Assembly (NCBI GenBank): GCA_947627235.1
Contig: CANQVG010000016.1
Location: 1 to 39,973, forward strand
Direction of reading: 5' to 3'
Length of the DNA stretch: 39,973 bases
From: an uncultured Clostridia bacterium
Lineage (GTDB): Bacteria > Bacillota > Clostridia > Oscillospirales > Ruminococcaceae
Below, piece after piece: positions 1-7,663 of the stretch. Both the position numbers and the translations under genes were made by a program. The notes beneath the pieces are model-generated. The model made no database searches. It worked only from the letters and a program-made list of their open reading frames with translations, and was not told the origin of the DNA. Every line of letters begins with the position of its first letter. Position 1 is the stretch's first letter.

Positions 1-40
1 TTATTTCGCAGATAAAATGACATATTTTTTGCTTTGGCTA

Positions 41-69
41 TAGACAACCGAGGAAAAATCAAGTATAAT
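41..69 (+). promoter_or_regulatory. Sigma-A promoter of the rsmD operon
   Basis: A perfect -10 TATAAT lies at 64-69, with TAGACA at 41-46 as a weak -35 and a 17-nt spacer. It is 52 nt before the rsmD start and on the same strand. The first 40 bases of the window hold nothing I recognise. Confidence 0.65.
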
Positions 70-120
70 AGTTGTCGTATTTCGGATAATAAATGAGATT
101 TTGGGATTCGGAGCAAAAGT

Positions 121-663
121 ATGAGAGTAATTACAGGAACGGCGCGCGGAAAGCGCCTGAAAACCCTTGACGGTCAGGACGTCAGACCGACCTCGGAGAA
201 AGTCAAAGAAGCGATGTTTTCAATAATACAGTTCGACCTTCCCGAGGCGCGGGTACTCGACCTCTTTGCAGGAAGCGGTCAGCTCGGCATCGAGGCGCTT
301 AGCAGAGGCGCGAAGAGCTGCGTATTTGTAGACAAAAGCAGAAATTCCATAAATATAATCCGTGAAAACGTTGAGTCATGCGGCTTTTCGGAGCGTTCAA
401 GAATCATCAATATCAGCGCTGCCGACTACCTCAGAAGCTGTCCCGAAACGGACATAGCCATTCTTGACCCGCCATATTCCAACGGTCTTATCGAGGAGGC
501 GCTGCCGCTTTTGGAAAGCAGGATGTCGGCGGGCGGCATTGTGGTCTGCGAACACGAGGCTGGGCTTGAACTTCCCGAAAGAGTTGGCAGACTCGTAAAA
601 AAGCGCGAATACGGCTACGGGAAAACCATCGCGCTGACGACATATACGGTTGAGGAGAACTGA
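121..663 (+). CDS. rsmD: 16S rRNA (guanine966-N2)-methyltransferase RsmD
   Basis: This enzyme methylates N2 of G966 of 16S rRNA with S-adenosylmethionine, on the assembling small subunit in the cytoplasm. The protein has 180 residues, usual for the family. The N-terminus carries the family signature MRVITGTARGKRL with RPTSEKVKEAMF after it. A Rossmann SAM-binding motif (LDLFAGSGQLGIEALSRGA) is near residues 41-60. The catalytic DPPY of N-methyltransferases appears as ILDPPYSNG near residue 115. GGAG lies 7 nt before the ATG. The stop abuts the coaD start, and the rsmD-coaD pair is a common bacterial arrangement, so co-transcription is likely. Confidence 0.95.
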   Translation: MRVITGTARGKRLKTLDGQDVRPTSEKVKEAMFSIIQFDLPEARVLDLFAGSGQLGIEALSRGAKSCVFVDKSRNSINIIRENVESCGFSERSRIINISAADYLRSCPETDIAILDPPYSNGLIEEALPLLESRMSAGGIVVCEHEAGLELPERVGRLVKKREYGYGKTIALTTYTVEEN

Positions 664-1179
664 ATGAAAGAGAGACTTGCAATATGCCCCGGCAGCTTCG
701 ACCCGGTCACGCTCGGGCATCTCGATATAATGACAAGGGCTTCAAAGCTCTTTGACAGGGTGATAGTTCTCGTTTCGGTAAACGCCGACAAAACCCCCTG
801 CTTCTCTGCTGAGGAGCGTATGGAGATGATACGCGAGGTCATAAAGGGTCTGCCGAACGTATCGGTTGAGCGGCTTGACGGGCTTCTGGCGGACTATGTG
901 AGAGAGCGCGGCGCCTGTGCGATAGTAAAGGGTCTGCGCGCTATGACCGACTTTGAATATGAGTTCCAGATGGCGCTGATAAACAAAAAGCTCTATCCCG
1001 ACGCCGAGACCGTATTTTTGGTCACAAGCTCCGAAAATATGTATCTCAGCTCAAGCGTCGTAAGACAGGTGGCGTCCTTCGGAGGCGATATTTCAAGCTT
1101 CGTTCCGCCCGAAATAGCCGGAAGAATAAAAGAAAGGCTTATGAAGCCCTCAGATAAAAAAATATCAGAATCGAGGTAA
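664..1179 (+). CDS. coaD: Phosphopantetheine adenylyltransferase CoaD
   Basis: CoaD transfers AMP from ATP to 4'-phosphopantetheine to give dephospho-CoA, the penultimate step of coenzyme A synthesis. The 171-residue protein (family usual about 160) begins with CPGSFDPVTLGHLDI, containing the TxGH nucleotidyltransferase motif. The conserved SSSVVR motif, which binds ATP phosphates, is near residue 129. The last dozen residues are a lysine-rich tail beyond the normal end. The ATG directly follows the rsmD stop, with GAGGAG inside the end of rsmD as the ribosome binding site, so the two genes look translationally coupled. Confidence 0.96.
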   Translation: MKERLAICPGSFDPVTLGHLDIMTRASKLFDRVIVLVSVNADKTPCFSAEERMEMIREVIKGLPNVSVERLDGLLADYVRERGACAIVKGLRAMTDFEYEFQMALINKKLYPDAETVFLVTSSENMYLSSSVVRQVASFGGDISSFVPPEIAGRIKERLMKPSDKKISESR

Positions 1180-1184
1180 ACAAA

Positions 1185-1643
1185 ATGACTATTGACGAAA
1201 TCTTAGAGATGATGGACGACCTTCTTGACAAGGCGGTGACGGTTCCGTTTTCAAACAAGAAGAGCCTTGTGGACACCGAAAAGCTCCGCGAATACATCGA
1301 CAATATCCGCTACAATCTCCCGACCGAGATAAAGCGCGCAAAGGAAATGGTTGCCGACCGCTCTGAAATCCTTACCGACGCCAATTCTCAGGCGGAACAG
1401 ATTATCAAACAGGCGGAGGAAAGGGCGAAAAAGCTTGTTTCCGAGAACGAAATAGTCATTCAGGCGCAGGAGGCGGCAAACGACCTGACCGCGCAGGCAA
1501 AGGCGATGGACCAAAGCATTAGAAAAGCTATGACCGAAAAGCTCGAAGATACCCTCGGGCAGTCGGAGAAGGCGCTGCAAAAGGCGCTCAACGAAGTCCA
1601 TTCAATGCAGAACGCCGTCAAGGCGGCGGAAAAGGCAAAGTGA
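1185..1643 (+). CDS. Coiled-coil protein of unknown function, downstream of coaD
   Basis: The protein has 152 residues, no signal peptide and no membrane segment. Residues 1-40 are acidic and hydrophobic and include the short motif TVPFSNKKSLVD. Residues 45-150 are almost wholly Ala/Glu/Lys/Gln heptads typical of a long coiled coil. It resembles ATP-synthase subunit b or DivIVA-like proteins only by composition; I see no subunit-b membrane anchor and no atp genes nearby. It starts 5 nt after coaD and ends in a terminator, so it closes the rsmD-coaD operon. Proteins of this type occur next to coaD in other Clostridia (recollection, unverified). The function is unknown; a scaffold or division-site role would be a guess. 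Confidence 0.8.
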   Translation: MTIDEILEMMDDLLDKAVTVPFSNKKSLVDTEKLREYIDNIRYNLPTEIKRAKEMVADRSEILTDANSQAEQIIKQAEERAKKLVSENEIVIQAQEAANDLTAQAKAMDQSIRKAMTEKLEDTLGQSEKALQKALNEVHSMQNAVKAAEKAK

Positions 1644-1650
1644 ATTTATA

Positions 1651-1682
1651 AAAGGCGGGGCTGAGCGTCCCGCCTTTGTTTT
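1651..1682 (+). terminator. Intrinsic terminator of the rsmD operon
   Basis: The stem AAAGGCGGG/CCCGCCTTT (1651-1659 with 1669-1677) is followed by TTGTTTT. It lies 8 nt past the stop of the coiled-coil gene. Confidence 0.9.
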
Positions 1683-1738
1683 CAGATATGTTCTTGTCAC
1701 AAACACAAGCGTTTTTCACAAGAATACACCCGCGACCG

Positions 1739-1752
1739 ACGAAATATTTCGT
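1739..1752. repeat. Perfect 14-bp palindrome upstream of the aspartokinase promoter
   Basis: ACGAAATATTTCGT is its own reverse complement and ends 12 nt before the -35 box of the aspartokinase promoter. A second inverted repeat, TTCTTGT (1691-1697) with ACAAGAA (1718-1724), lies just upstream. Either could be a regulator site. No known operator was recognised, and AT-rich palindromes of this length can occur by chance. Confidence 0.4.
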
Positions 1753-1764
1753 TAATATATAGGG

Positions 1765-1793
1765 TTGACGTAACGCATCATTGATAATATAAT
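1765..1793 (+). promoter_or_regulatory. Sigma-A promoter of aspartokinase
   Basis: TTGACG (1765-1770), 17 nt, TATAAT (1788-1793). The start codon is only 30 nt past the -10 box, so the leader is too short for a lysine riboswitch. Regulation is more likely by enzyme feedback or by a protein binding the palindrome upstream. Confidence 0.85.
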
Positions 1794-1823
1794 GTACTAA
1801 GACTCATTAAAGGAGAATTTACA

Positions 1824-3155
1824 GTGCATACAAAGGTAGTGAAGTTCGGCGGAAGCTCGCTCGCCGACGCAAATCAGTTTATAAAGGTCGCAAATATAAT
1901 TATGGCGGACAAGAGCAGACGGTTTGTGGTACCGTCCGCGCCGGGAAAGCGCAATCCTCAGGACACAAAGGTAACGGATATGCTCTACACCTGCTACGAC
2001 GCCGCAGCGCGCGGAGCAGACTTCTCGGAGATGTTTGAAGCAATAGTGGCAAGATACATAGGGATTGTAAGAGACCTCGGTCTTAAAATCGAAAGCAGAA
2101 TGATGCGCGAGTTTTCAACTATAAGAATGAGCTTTATGGCGCGTGCAGGGCGCGATTACGCCGCCTCAAGAGGAGAATACCTCAACGGCATTATCCTCGC
2201 GGAGTACCTCGGCTTCAGCTTTGTCGACGCCGCAGACGTCATCTTCTTCGGCGAAGACGGCAAGCTCAGACTTAAAGAGACCTGCGTAGCTGTCCGCGAA
2301 AGACTTGAACAGTCGGGGAACGCGGTAATACCCGGATTTTACGGCTCTATGCCCAACGACACGGTTAAGACCTTTTCACGCGGCGGTTCGGACATCACCG
2401 GCTCCATCGTCGCGGCGGCAGTTGGCGCCGACTTATACGAAAACTGGACCGACGTCTCGGGCTTTTTGGTATGCGACCCGAGAATTGTCCCCGACCCCGA
2501 AACCATCCGCGTAATCACATACCGCGAGCTTAGGGAGCTTGCCTATATGGGAGCTACCGTTCTGCATGAAGACGCCATTTTTCCTGTCCGCCAAGCTGGA
2601 ATACCTATAAACATAAGAAATACCAACCGACCCGAGGATGAGGGTACTATGATTGTAGAAAGCGCCCCCGACGACACGAGTCCCTATGTTGTTACAGGCA
2701 TTGCGGGCCGCAGGGGCTTTGTGACGGTCACCATCGAAAAGGATATGATGAACTCGGAGCTTGGCTTCGGCAGAAGAGTCCTTGAGGCGTTTGAAAACAA
2801 CGGCGTTTCGTTCGAGCATATGCCCTCGGGAATAGACACTATGAGCATCATAGTCCATAAAGACGAATTTGAAGCCAAAGAGCCACAGATAATCGAAGCT
2901 CTCAAGACGTCGGTCTCGCCGGACAAAATAGAGATAGACCGCGACGTAGCGCTTCTTGCGGTGGTCGGCAGAGGAATGAAGTCGCAGCGAGGCACCGCGG
3001 CAAGAATATTCGCGGCGCTTGCCCACGCAAAGGTAAACGTCAAGATGATAGATCAGGGTTCAAGCGAGCTTAACGTCATAGTAGGCGTCACAAACGAAGA
3101 CTTTGAGACCTCTGTCAAGGCCGTATACGACATATTTGTCACACAAAGGCTGTAA
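1824..3155 (+). CDS. lysC: Aspartate kinase
   Basis: Aspartate kinase phosphorylates L-aspartate as the first step toward lysine, threonine, methionine and diaminopimelate for cell wall. The 443-residue protein has the kinase signature KFGGSS at 7-12 and FSRGGSDITG near residue 188 in the amino-acid kinase fold. Two ACT-type regulatory segments follow, about residues 300-365 and 375-443 (the latter with SSELNVIVGV), as in feedback-inhibited enzymes. Length and layout fit the monofunctional YclM/LysC-III type rather than the shorter alpha/beta type; no homoserine dehydrogenase domain is attached. Translation starts at GTG 1824, with AAGGAGA 8 nt before it. The gene stands alone between its own promoter and a terminator. 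Confidence 0.93.
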   Translation: MHTKVVKFGGSSLADANQFIKVANIIMADKSRRFVVPSAPGKRNPQDTKVTDMLYTCYDAAARGADFSEMFEAIVARYIGIVRDLGLKIESRMMREFSTIRMSFMARAGRDYAASRGEYLNGIILAEYLGFSFVDAADVIFFGEDGKLRLKETCVAVRERLEQSGNAVIPGFYGSMPNDTVKTFSRGGSDITGSIVAAAVGADLYENWTDVSGFLVCDPRIVPDPETIRVITYRELRELAYMGATVLHEDAIFPVRQAGIPINIRNTNRPEDEGTMIVESAPDDTSPYVVTGIAGRRGFVTVTIEKDMMNSELGFGRRVLEAFENNGVSFEHMPSGIDTMSIIVHKDEFEAKEPQIIEALKTSVSPDKIEIDRDVALLAVVGRGMKSQRGTAARIFAALAHAKVNVKMIDQGSSELNVIVGVTNEDFETSVKAVYDIFVTQRL

Positions 3156-3160
3156 AATAT

Positions 3161-3203
3161 AAAACCCGCTTATTATCTCATAAGAGCTGATAAGCGGGTT
3201 TTT
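3161..3203. terminator. Bidirectional terminator between convergent genes
   Basis: AAAACCCGCTTA (3161-3172) pairs with TAAGCGGGTTTT near 3191-3202, with an A-run before and a T-run after. It serves aspartokinase on the plus strand and the PF06541 pair on the minus strand. Confidence 0.88.
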
Positions 3204-3216
3204 ATGTCTAACGGTT

Positions 3217-3945
3217 TTAAGAGATTTTGTGTTCTATGCGTTTCTTTTCCTCGTCGTAGATTTCTTTCAGATGCTCGACAAGAGGTGTCTGCGACTTGAA
3301 CGGCTTGAAGAAACGATACTTTTCCTCTAACTCACTGTGCTTCTCCTTGATGTGAGCTTTGACGCTCTCATATTTGAGAACTATCTCATTATCCTCGGCA
3401 AACTCATGAAGCTTTGAGACAATGTTCGCAGAGTGCGCAAAGTCTATGATAAACACTCCGAAGAACATTCCTATTACAAACGAAAACGCGAGGTTGCGTG
3501 AGAGCCAGCCGAGAGCATCAAGTATGTGCGGATGAATCAAAAAGTAATAAAGCGCGCTCAAAGCCGCCCACGCAAGCGAAAACTGCGGACAGATTATTCC
3601 CTGAATGTTTCCCGGAAGCCGTGAGTAGTCCCAAAGGCGCACCTTCAGCACCTTAAGCGAAAAAAGTCCTGCAATATATTCTATAGCGGTCATGCAGGCT
3701 GCCATTGCCGCAAACAGAACTATCTTGTCCCACGGCGAGGGAAGAATGTCAAACCGTTCGAGCTGAGCAAGCAAAAACAGCGTACAAAGCCCGAAGCCGT
3801 AAAGCGGAACATACGGACCGGTGCAGAAACCCGGGTTGATTATGCCGTGTGACCTGTCGTTGAGGTTGCGGTATATAAGCTCCAAAAACCAACCGAAAAC
3901 CGAACCTATGAAAAACAAAAACGCAAGTGTCAGAAAAATCCCCAT
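3217..3945 (-). CDS. PF06541-family membrane protein (putative ABC-transporter type IV)
   Basis: This integral membrane protein has 242 residues. The N-terminus GIFLTLAFLFFIGSVFGWF is a membrane helix. It is followed by the family's N-P-G-F-C-x-G-P-Y-V-P-L-Y-G motif at about residues 37-51 and a WDYS motif near 124. About five hydrophobic helices occupy residues 1-185, then comes a charged cytoplasmic tail rich in Glu and Lys. The Pfam name is 'putative ABC-transporter type IV', but no ATPase is adjacent and the real role is not established. It lies 9 nt downstream of a paralogue and shares its promoter. The ribosome binding site is GAGAGGATAG. Confidence 0.75.
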   Translation of the reverse strand: MGIFLTLAFLFFIGSVFGWFLELIYRNLNDRSHGIINPGFCTGPYVPLYGFGLCTLFLLAQLERFDILPSPWDKIVLFAAMAACMTAIEYIAGLFSLKVLKVRLWDYSRLPGNIQGIICPQFSLAWAALSALYYFLIHPHILDALGWLSRNLAFSFVIGMFFGVFIIDFAHSANIVSKLHEFAEDNEIVLKYESVKAHIKEKHSELEEKYRFFKPFKSQTPLVEHLKEIYDEEKKRIEHKIS

Positions 3946-3954
3946 TCTATCCTC

Positions 3955-4608
3955 TCATTCTTCTTCGCCAAACTCCATATTGCCGTAGATGCGTTCCATA
4001 ACTTCCTCGCCGTATTTTGAATCTATGTACGACTCCGCGGCGTTTCGCGGAGGAAGTCCGTTCCGACGGTCGCGCCATCTCAGAACCGCCGCTGCCGAAA
4101 CCAAAAGGTTCATAGCCATAAAAACGGTCAGAGCTATGCAGGCGAATCGGCTGACGTGTGAATGAACAGCGTCGGCAGCTTTTAAAACAAACGGGAACAC
4201 GAGCCTTGCGAATCCAAGTCCTAAAATTCCCCAAATCAAACTCATTTCGAGACAGATTCTTCCGTTGATGTTCATAAAGCGCGCGCTGTAGTCCCACGAG
4301 CGCGAGCCGAACACCCGCTCCTGTATAAAACTGCAAACATATTCTACCGTCGAACCCGCCGCCGTGAACATCAGAAACTGCTCCGGTATACTCCTGTCCA
4401 TTAAAATCAACGACACGAGATATACCGCTACAGCGCCGATGCCGTAGATTATGCAGAAAGGTCCCCACACCGTAGCCGAGTGGTTTTCCCAAGCTCCCCT
4501 CCTGACGACCGCGTGGAGTCCCTCAAAGATAAATCCCACCACGCTTCCGAGCATAAAAAGCCACAGAAGAGTTGAGTAACTCAGACCTTCTTTGATCCTT
4601 TTTCCCAT
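3955..4608 (-). CDS. PF06541-family membrane protein, tandem paralogue
   Basis: The 217-residue membrane protein shares the plan of its downstream neighbour: an N-terminal helix ending in GSVVGFIFEG, a WGPFCIIYGIG segment where the neighbour has GPYVPLYGFG, and a RSWDYSARFMNINGRICLEMS segment equivalent to LWDYSRLPGNIQGIICPQFS. About five membrane helices are visible, then an acidic tail ending GEEE. The pair probably arose by tandem duplication and may form a heteromer, which is inference. It is the first gene of a two-gene operon, with GAGGTG as ribosome binding site and a good promoter upstream. The biochemical role is unknown. Confidence 0.75.
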   Translation of the reverse strand: MGKRIKEGLSYSTLLWLFMLGSVVGFIFEGLHAVVRRGAWENHSATVWGPFCIIYGIGAVAVYLVSLILMDRSIPEQFLMFTAAGSTVEYVCSFIQERVFGSRSWDYSARFMNINGRICLEMSLIWGILGLGFARLVFPFVLKAADAVHSHVSRFACIALTVFMAMNLLVSAAAVLRWRDRRNGLPPRNAAESYIDSKYGEEVMERIYGNMEFGEEE

Positions 4609-4685
4609 ATTTTACACCTCGTGAAAATATTAAGCAGTCCCGATTTATTATAAAATCTGAAAATACCAATACTTATACATAATAT

Positions 4686-4713
4686 ATTGTACCACACTTT
4701 AAAGATTTGTCAA
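4686..4713 (-). promoter_or_regulatory. Sigma-A promoter of the PF06541 pair
   Basis: On the minus strand TTGACA (4708-4713), 16 nt, TACAAT (4686-4691), with TGG just before the -10 as an extended -10. The rest of 4609-4841 holds only the terminator below and no gene. Confidence 0.75.
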
Positions 4714-4771
4714 TACTACGGAAATTATGGGCAGTGTCCACACAGTGCGCATTTAAGCTGTGCCGAAAATC

Positions 4772-4802
4772 AAAAAATCCGGAAAACAGATTCCGGATTT
4801 TT
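4772..4802 (-). terminator. Terminator of the lipoprotein-ABC operon
   Basis: A stem AAAATCCGGAA/TTCCGGATTTT with loop AACAGA is followed on the minus strand by TTTTTTGATTTT. It lies about 40 nt after the permease stop. A wider repeat TGCCGAA (4761-4767) / TTCGGCA (4814-4820) encloses it. Confidence 0.85.
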
Positions 4803-4841
4803 GCTTTAAAACATTCGGCATTTTTAGCGCCGGATTCTCTT

Positions 4842-6938
4842 TTAGACCCCCGCTATCATTTCCCTGTTCCCGCTGACCCTCCAGCAGAGCCACTGCATAA
4901 AATCCGCACCTGCAAGATAGATGACTATAGGCAGGGCAAACGCCGCGAGAGTGATTATCGTCGCAGTGGTCGGGCTCTTGGATTTGTGGGAGATGAACAG
5001 CACAAGTTCCGCGAAAACCGTTAAGGAGACTATTCTGAAAAGGGTCAGTATTATCAGGTATCCCAAGACAGAAATCCTGCCGAATTTTGAGTAACCGGCT
5101 ATCGCGGAAACGGGCTCCAGAAGCCCCTGTGCGCCGTAGGTCAGAATCATTTCGATATAGTGCGGAATGTATACCGCAAGGCAGGTAAGCAGCGTGAAAA
5201 TTGCCGCGGCTATGGCGCCATGCCTGAAATATGTCCGCTTGCCGGCTTTTGTGGTATAGAGCAGAAAACCTATCCGCGCGCGGTTGTCGTAGGCTATAAG
5301 CGGCGAAATCACTACGCAGATGCCTAAAATCGCCACAAGTCCGAGCTTATAGTCTGACTTGAAGCCGTTCACCCCGAAAAGCTCCTCCCAGCCCGTCGTG
5401 TAGTACATAAATTTGGACAGATCGCGCCTGCCGGACAGTTTAGCTGCGTTATTATATTGATCCAGCAGTTTCTCGAAGCCCTGCCGCTTAGACCAGTACT
5501 CATTGTCGGTAAAACCGCCCGACATCGCGACTTTGTATTCCTCTGCAAGCCCCTCGGCGGTCTCTTTGATGAACCCGTAGACCTCGGCGGAGCTTGTTTT
5601 TGAGTAGGCTTCTGCGGAGTAGACGCGGTAGTAATTATCGCTTGAGCTGTACGGGCGGGTGTAATTATATTCGCTGTAAACCGAGAAAGCGAGTACGGCT
5701 AAAAGTATCGGCAAGCCCTTGTGAAGCACAAATACCTTGTGAAGCGTATAGGCAAAAAGCCGCTTCGGAGGCTTGATTTTTATTAACCTGCGGCGCGTCT
5801 TCTTTATCTCTGAGATTGATATATTCTCATACAGCCACACAGTCAGGAAAATGAAAAACAGTACCAGTAAAACGGCAAAAACGGTCGTGGTGCCGATGAG
5901 ATTTATCGGGAAGCCAAAAAGGTTGATGTTTGCATATGTCTTGAAAAGATGAGCGGAATTTACAAACGCCGCAAGGTTGATTTGCTTTATCGGGGAGAGT
6001 ATCGACGTCTCACTGATGATGAGATAAAGCGCGGTTTCTATGCCTCCTGCAAGCAGGAGTATAAAATATGCAATCGTGTTTTTGAGGCGTATAAAGAGGC
6101 TTTGCGCGATTAGTGCGCATATAAATACCGCGAGGGTCTTGTATGTAAAAACGAGCACCAGAAGCTGCGCGGCACTGATTCTGAGGTTACAGCCCAAAAA
6201 GCCTTTAAGCGACTGCGCAGGCCGTGAAAGGTCGCCCAAGCCAAAACGAACAGAGCCTATCCAGAGATTCAGAAGAAAGAAAACACCCCCGCAGACGAGG
6301 CATGCCGAGAATACCGCCGCAGTTTTTGTAAGCGCAAGACGTGTTCTTCCGTAGCGCAGAGGTTTGACTAATCCTACGATGCCGCTCTCACGGTCTTTGT
6401 AAAATATGACCGTCACGGCGGTGAAGATTATAAACAAAAGAAGTATGTCCGAGGGCGTGTTTTCTATAGCCAGAAGCACGCCGTTTGAGGGCGCAAAGAT
6501 CGGCTGAACACCGCGGACACTGTCATACGCCGACGGGGTCTTGACAATATTTCTATATGCGAAGCTATCGGGGTCGGCAAAAATCGAGACAGCGGTCATT
6601 GTCGCTGTCGTGTCGTCGATTGACTGCAAATACTGATGATATGTCCCGACGGCTTTGAGCTGCTCAATTTCGGCGTTCATCATCGAGCGGACTTCCCACA
6701 TACCGCGCTCCCAGCCGCCGAACATATTGTCGCGACGAGCGATTGAATAATCGTAAGCTTCTTGGAAGGTCTTGCCGTCCGCTATTTCGTAGTATTCCTT
6801 GTACTCCTTTGAGGGACAGCGCATACCGAAGCTCTGTGAGCAGGATATGTAAATATTCAGCAAAAGCCCGCAAATAAGCACCAAAACAAACATTTTGGTG
6901 TGCAGGAGCTTGTAGATCTCGTTGCGAAATATCATCAT
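4842..6938 (-). CDS. Double-length ABC-2-type transporter permease
   Basis: The 698-residue membrane protein appears to be two permease halves in one chain. Half 1 has a membrane helix at about 14-33, a large extracytoplasmic domain to about 155, then a helix cluster to about 370. Half 2 starts again near 405 with a helix (LPILLAVLAFSVYS), a second extracytoplasmic domain to about 530, and four or five more helices. Both halves open with an amphipathic segment containing LHK or LLHTK before the first helix. The start overlaps the ATPase stop (ATGA), so the two are translationally coupled and probably form one ABC complex. Substrate and direction are not evident. Lipoproteins encoded upstream suggest work at the outer face of the membrane. 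Confidence 0.82.
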   Translation of the reverse strand: MMIFRNEIYKLLHTKMFVLVLICGLLLNIYISCSQSFGMRCPSKEYKEYYEIADGKTFQEAYDYSIARRDNMFGGWERGMWEVRSMMNAEIEQLKAVGTYHQYLQSIDDTTATMTAVSIFADPDSFAYRNIVKTPSAYDSVRGVQPIFAPSNGVLLAIENTPSDILLLFIIFTAVTVIFYKDRESGIVGLVKPLRYGRTRLALTKTAAVFSACLVCGGVFFLLNLWIGSVRFGLGDLSRPAQSLKGFLGCNLRISAAQLLVLVFTYKTLAVFICALIAQSLFIRLKNTIAYFILLLAGGIETALYLIISETSILSPIKQINLAAFVNSAHLFKTYANINLFGFPINLIGTTTVFAVLLVLFFIFLTVWLYENISISEIKKTRRRLIKIKPPKRLFAYTLHKVFVLHKGLPILLAVLAFSVYSEYNYTRPYSSSDNYYRVYSAEAYSKTSSAEVYGFIKETAEGLAEEYKVAMSGGFTDNEYWSKRQGFEKLLDQYNNAAKLSGRRDLSKFMYYTTGWEELFGVNGFKSDYKLGLVAILGICVVISPLIAYDNRARIGFLLYTTKAGKRTYFRHGAIAAAIFTLLTCLAVYIPHYIEMILTYGAQGLLEPVSAIAGYSKFGRISVLGYLIILTLFRIVSLTVFAELVLFISHKSKSPTTATIITLAAFALPIVIYLAGADFMQWLCWRVSGNREMIAGV

Positions 6939-7663
6939 TCGTCACCGTAATATTGCATATACAGGTTCTCTAAATTCTTTTCGCCGTTTTTGACCTTTTC
7001 GCATAACTCGGGGACTGTCCCCTCGTCAATCAGCTCGCCCTGCTTTATGAGCAAAATTCTGTCGGCGATGGTCTCAATGTCACTGACGATGTGGGTCGAG
7101 ATGATAACGATTTTGTCCTTTGAAAGCCTTGAAATCAGGTTTCGCGTGACGACTCGCTGCTTCGGGTCGAGACCGGCAGTTGGCTCGTCCAAAATCAGCA
7201 GCTTCGGGTTGCCGAGGAGTGCCTGAGCGATCAAAACGCGCTGCTTCATTCCGCCCGAAAAACCGCCGAGCTTTTGGTCTGCCTGCTCGGAAAGCTCCAC
7301 CAAATTCAAGACCCGCTCGACTTCGCCCTCGATCTTCTCCTTTTTTATGCCCTTGAGCGCGGCGAGGTAACCGACGAACCGCGAGGCGGTGAACGAGGGG
7401 TAAAGCTCCTGCTGCTGCGGCATAAAGCCGATTCGGCGGCGGTATTTCGCCTGAAGCTTATTGATGTCCTCGCCGTTCCAGAGAATTTCGCTGTCGGAAT
7501 CGGCGGGGATATTTTGCGTGATGACGTTCATCATCGTTGACTTGCCCGCGCCGTTGGGACCGAGTAGGCCGTAAACGCCGTCGTGAAAGTCGTAATCGAA
7601 GTCTATAAGGGCGTGCTTTTGGCCGTAATGCTTGTTCACGCCGTTAAGGGATAATGTGTTCAT
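6935..7663 (-). CDS. ABC transporter ATP-binding protein
   Basis: The 242-residue ATPase shows every expected motif: Walker A GPNGAGKS at 35-42, Q-loop PQQQ near 82-85, signature SGGMKQR at 136-142, Walker B LLILDEPTAGLDP at 155-167, and switch His191 in ISTHIVSDIE. It is of the CcmA/DrrA type that drives ABC-2 export permeases. The start overlaps the stop of the upstream lipoprotein (ATGA) and its own stop overlaps the permease start, so lipoprotein, ATPase and permease form one tightly coupled unit. That coupling suggests the lipoprotein works with the transporter. Confidence 0.93.
   Translation of the reverse strand: MNTLSLNGVNKHYGQKHALIDFDYDFHDGVYGLLGPNGAGKSTMMNVITQNIPADSDSEILWNGEDINKLQAKYRRRIGFMPQQQELYPSFTASRFVGYLAALKGIKKEKIEGEVERVLNLVELSEQADQKLGGFSGGMKQRVLIAQALLGNPKLLILDEPTAGLDPKQRVVTRNLISRLSKDKIVIISTHIVSDIETIADRILLIKQGELIDEGTVPELCEKVKNGEKNLENLYMQYYGDE

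Noticed and set aside
1681-1823. Lysine riboswitch before aspartokinase
   Set aside because: The consensus promoter leaves only about 25 nt of leader, too short for an aptamer, and the sequence upstream shows no L-box core.
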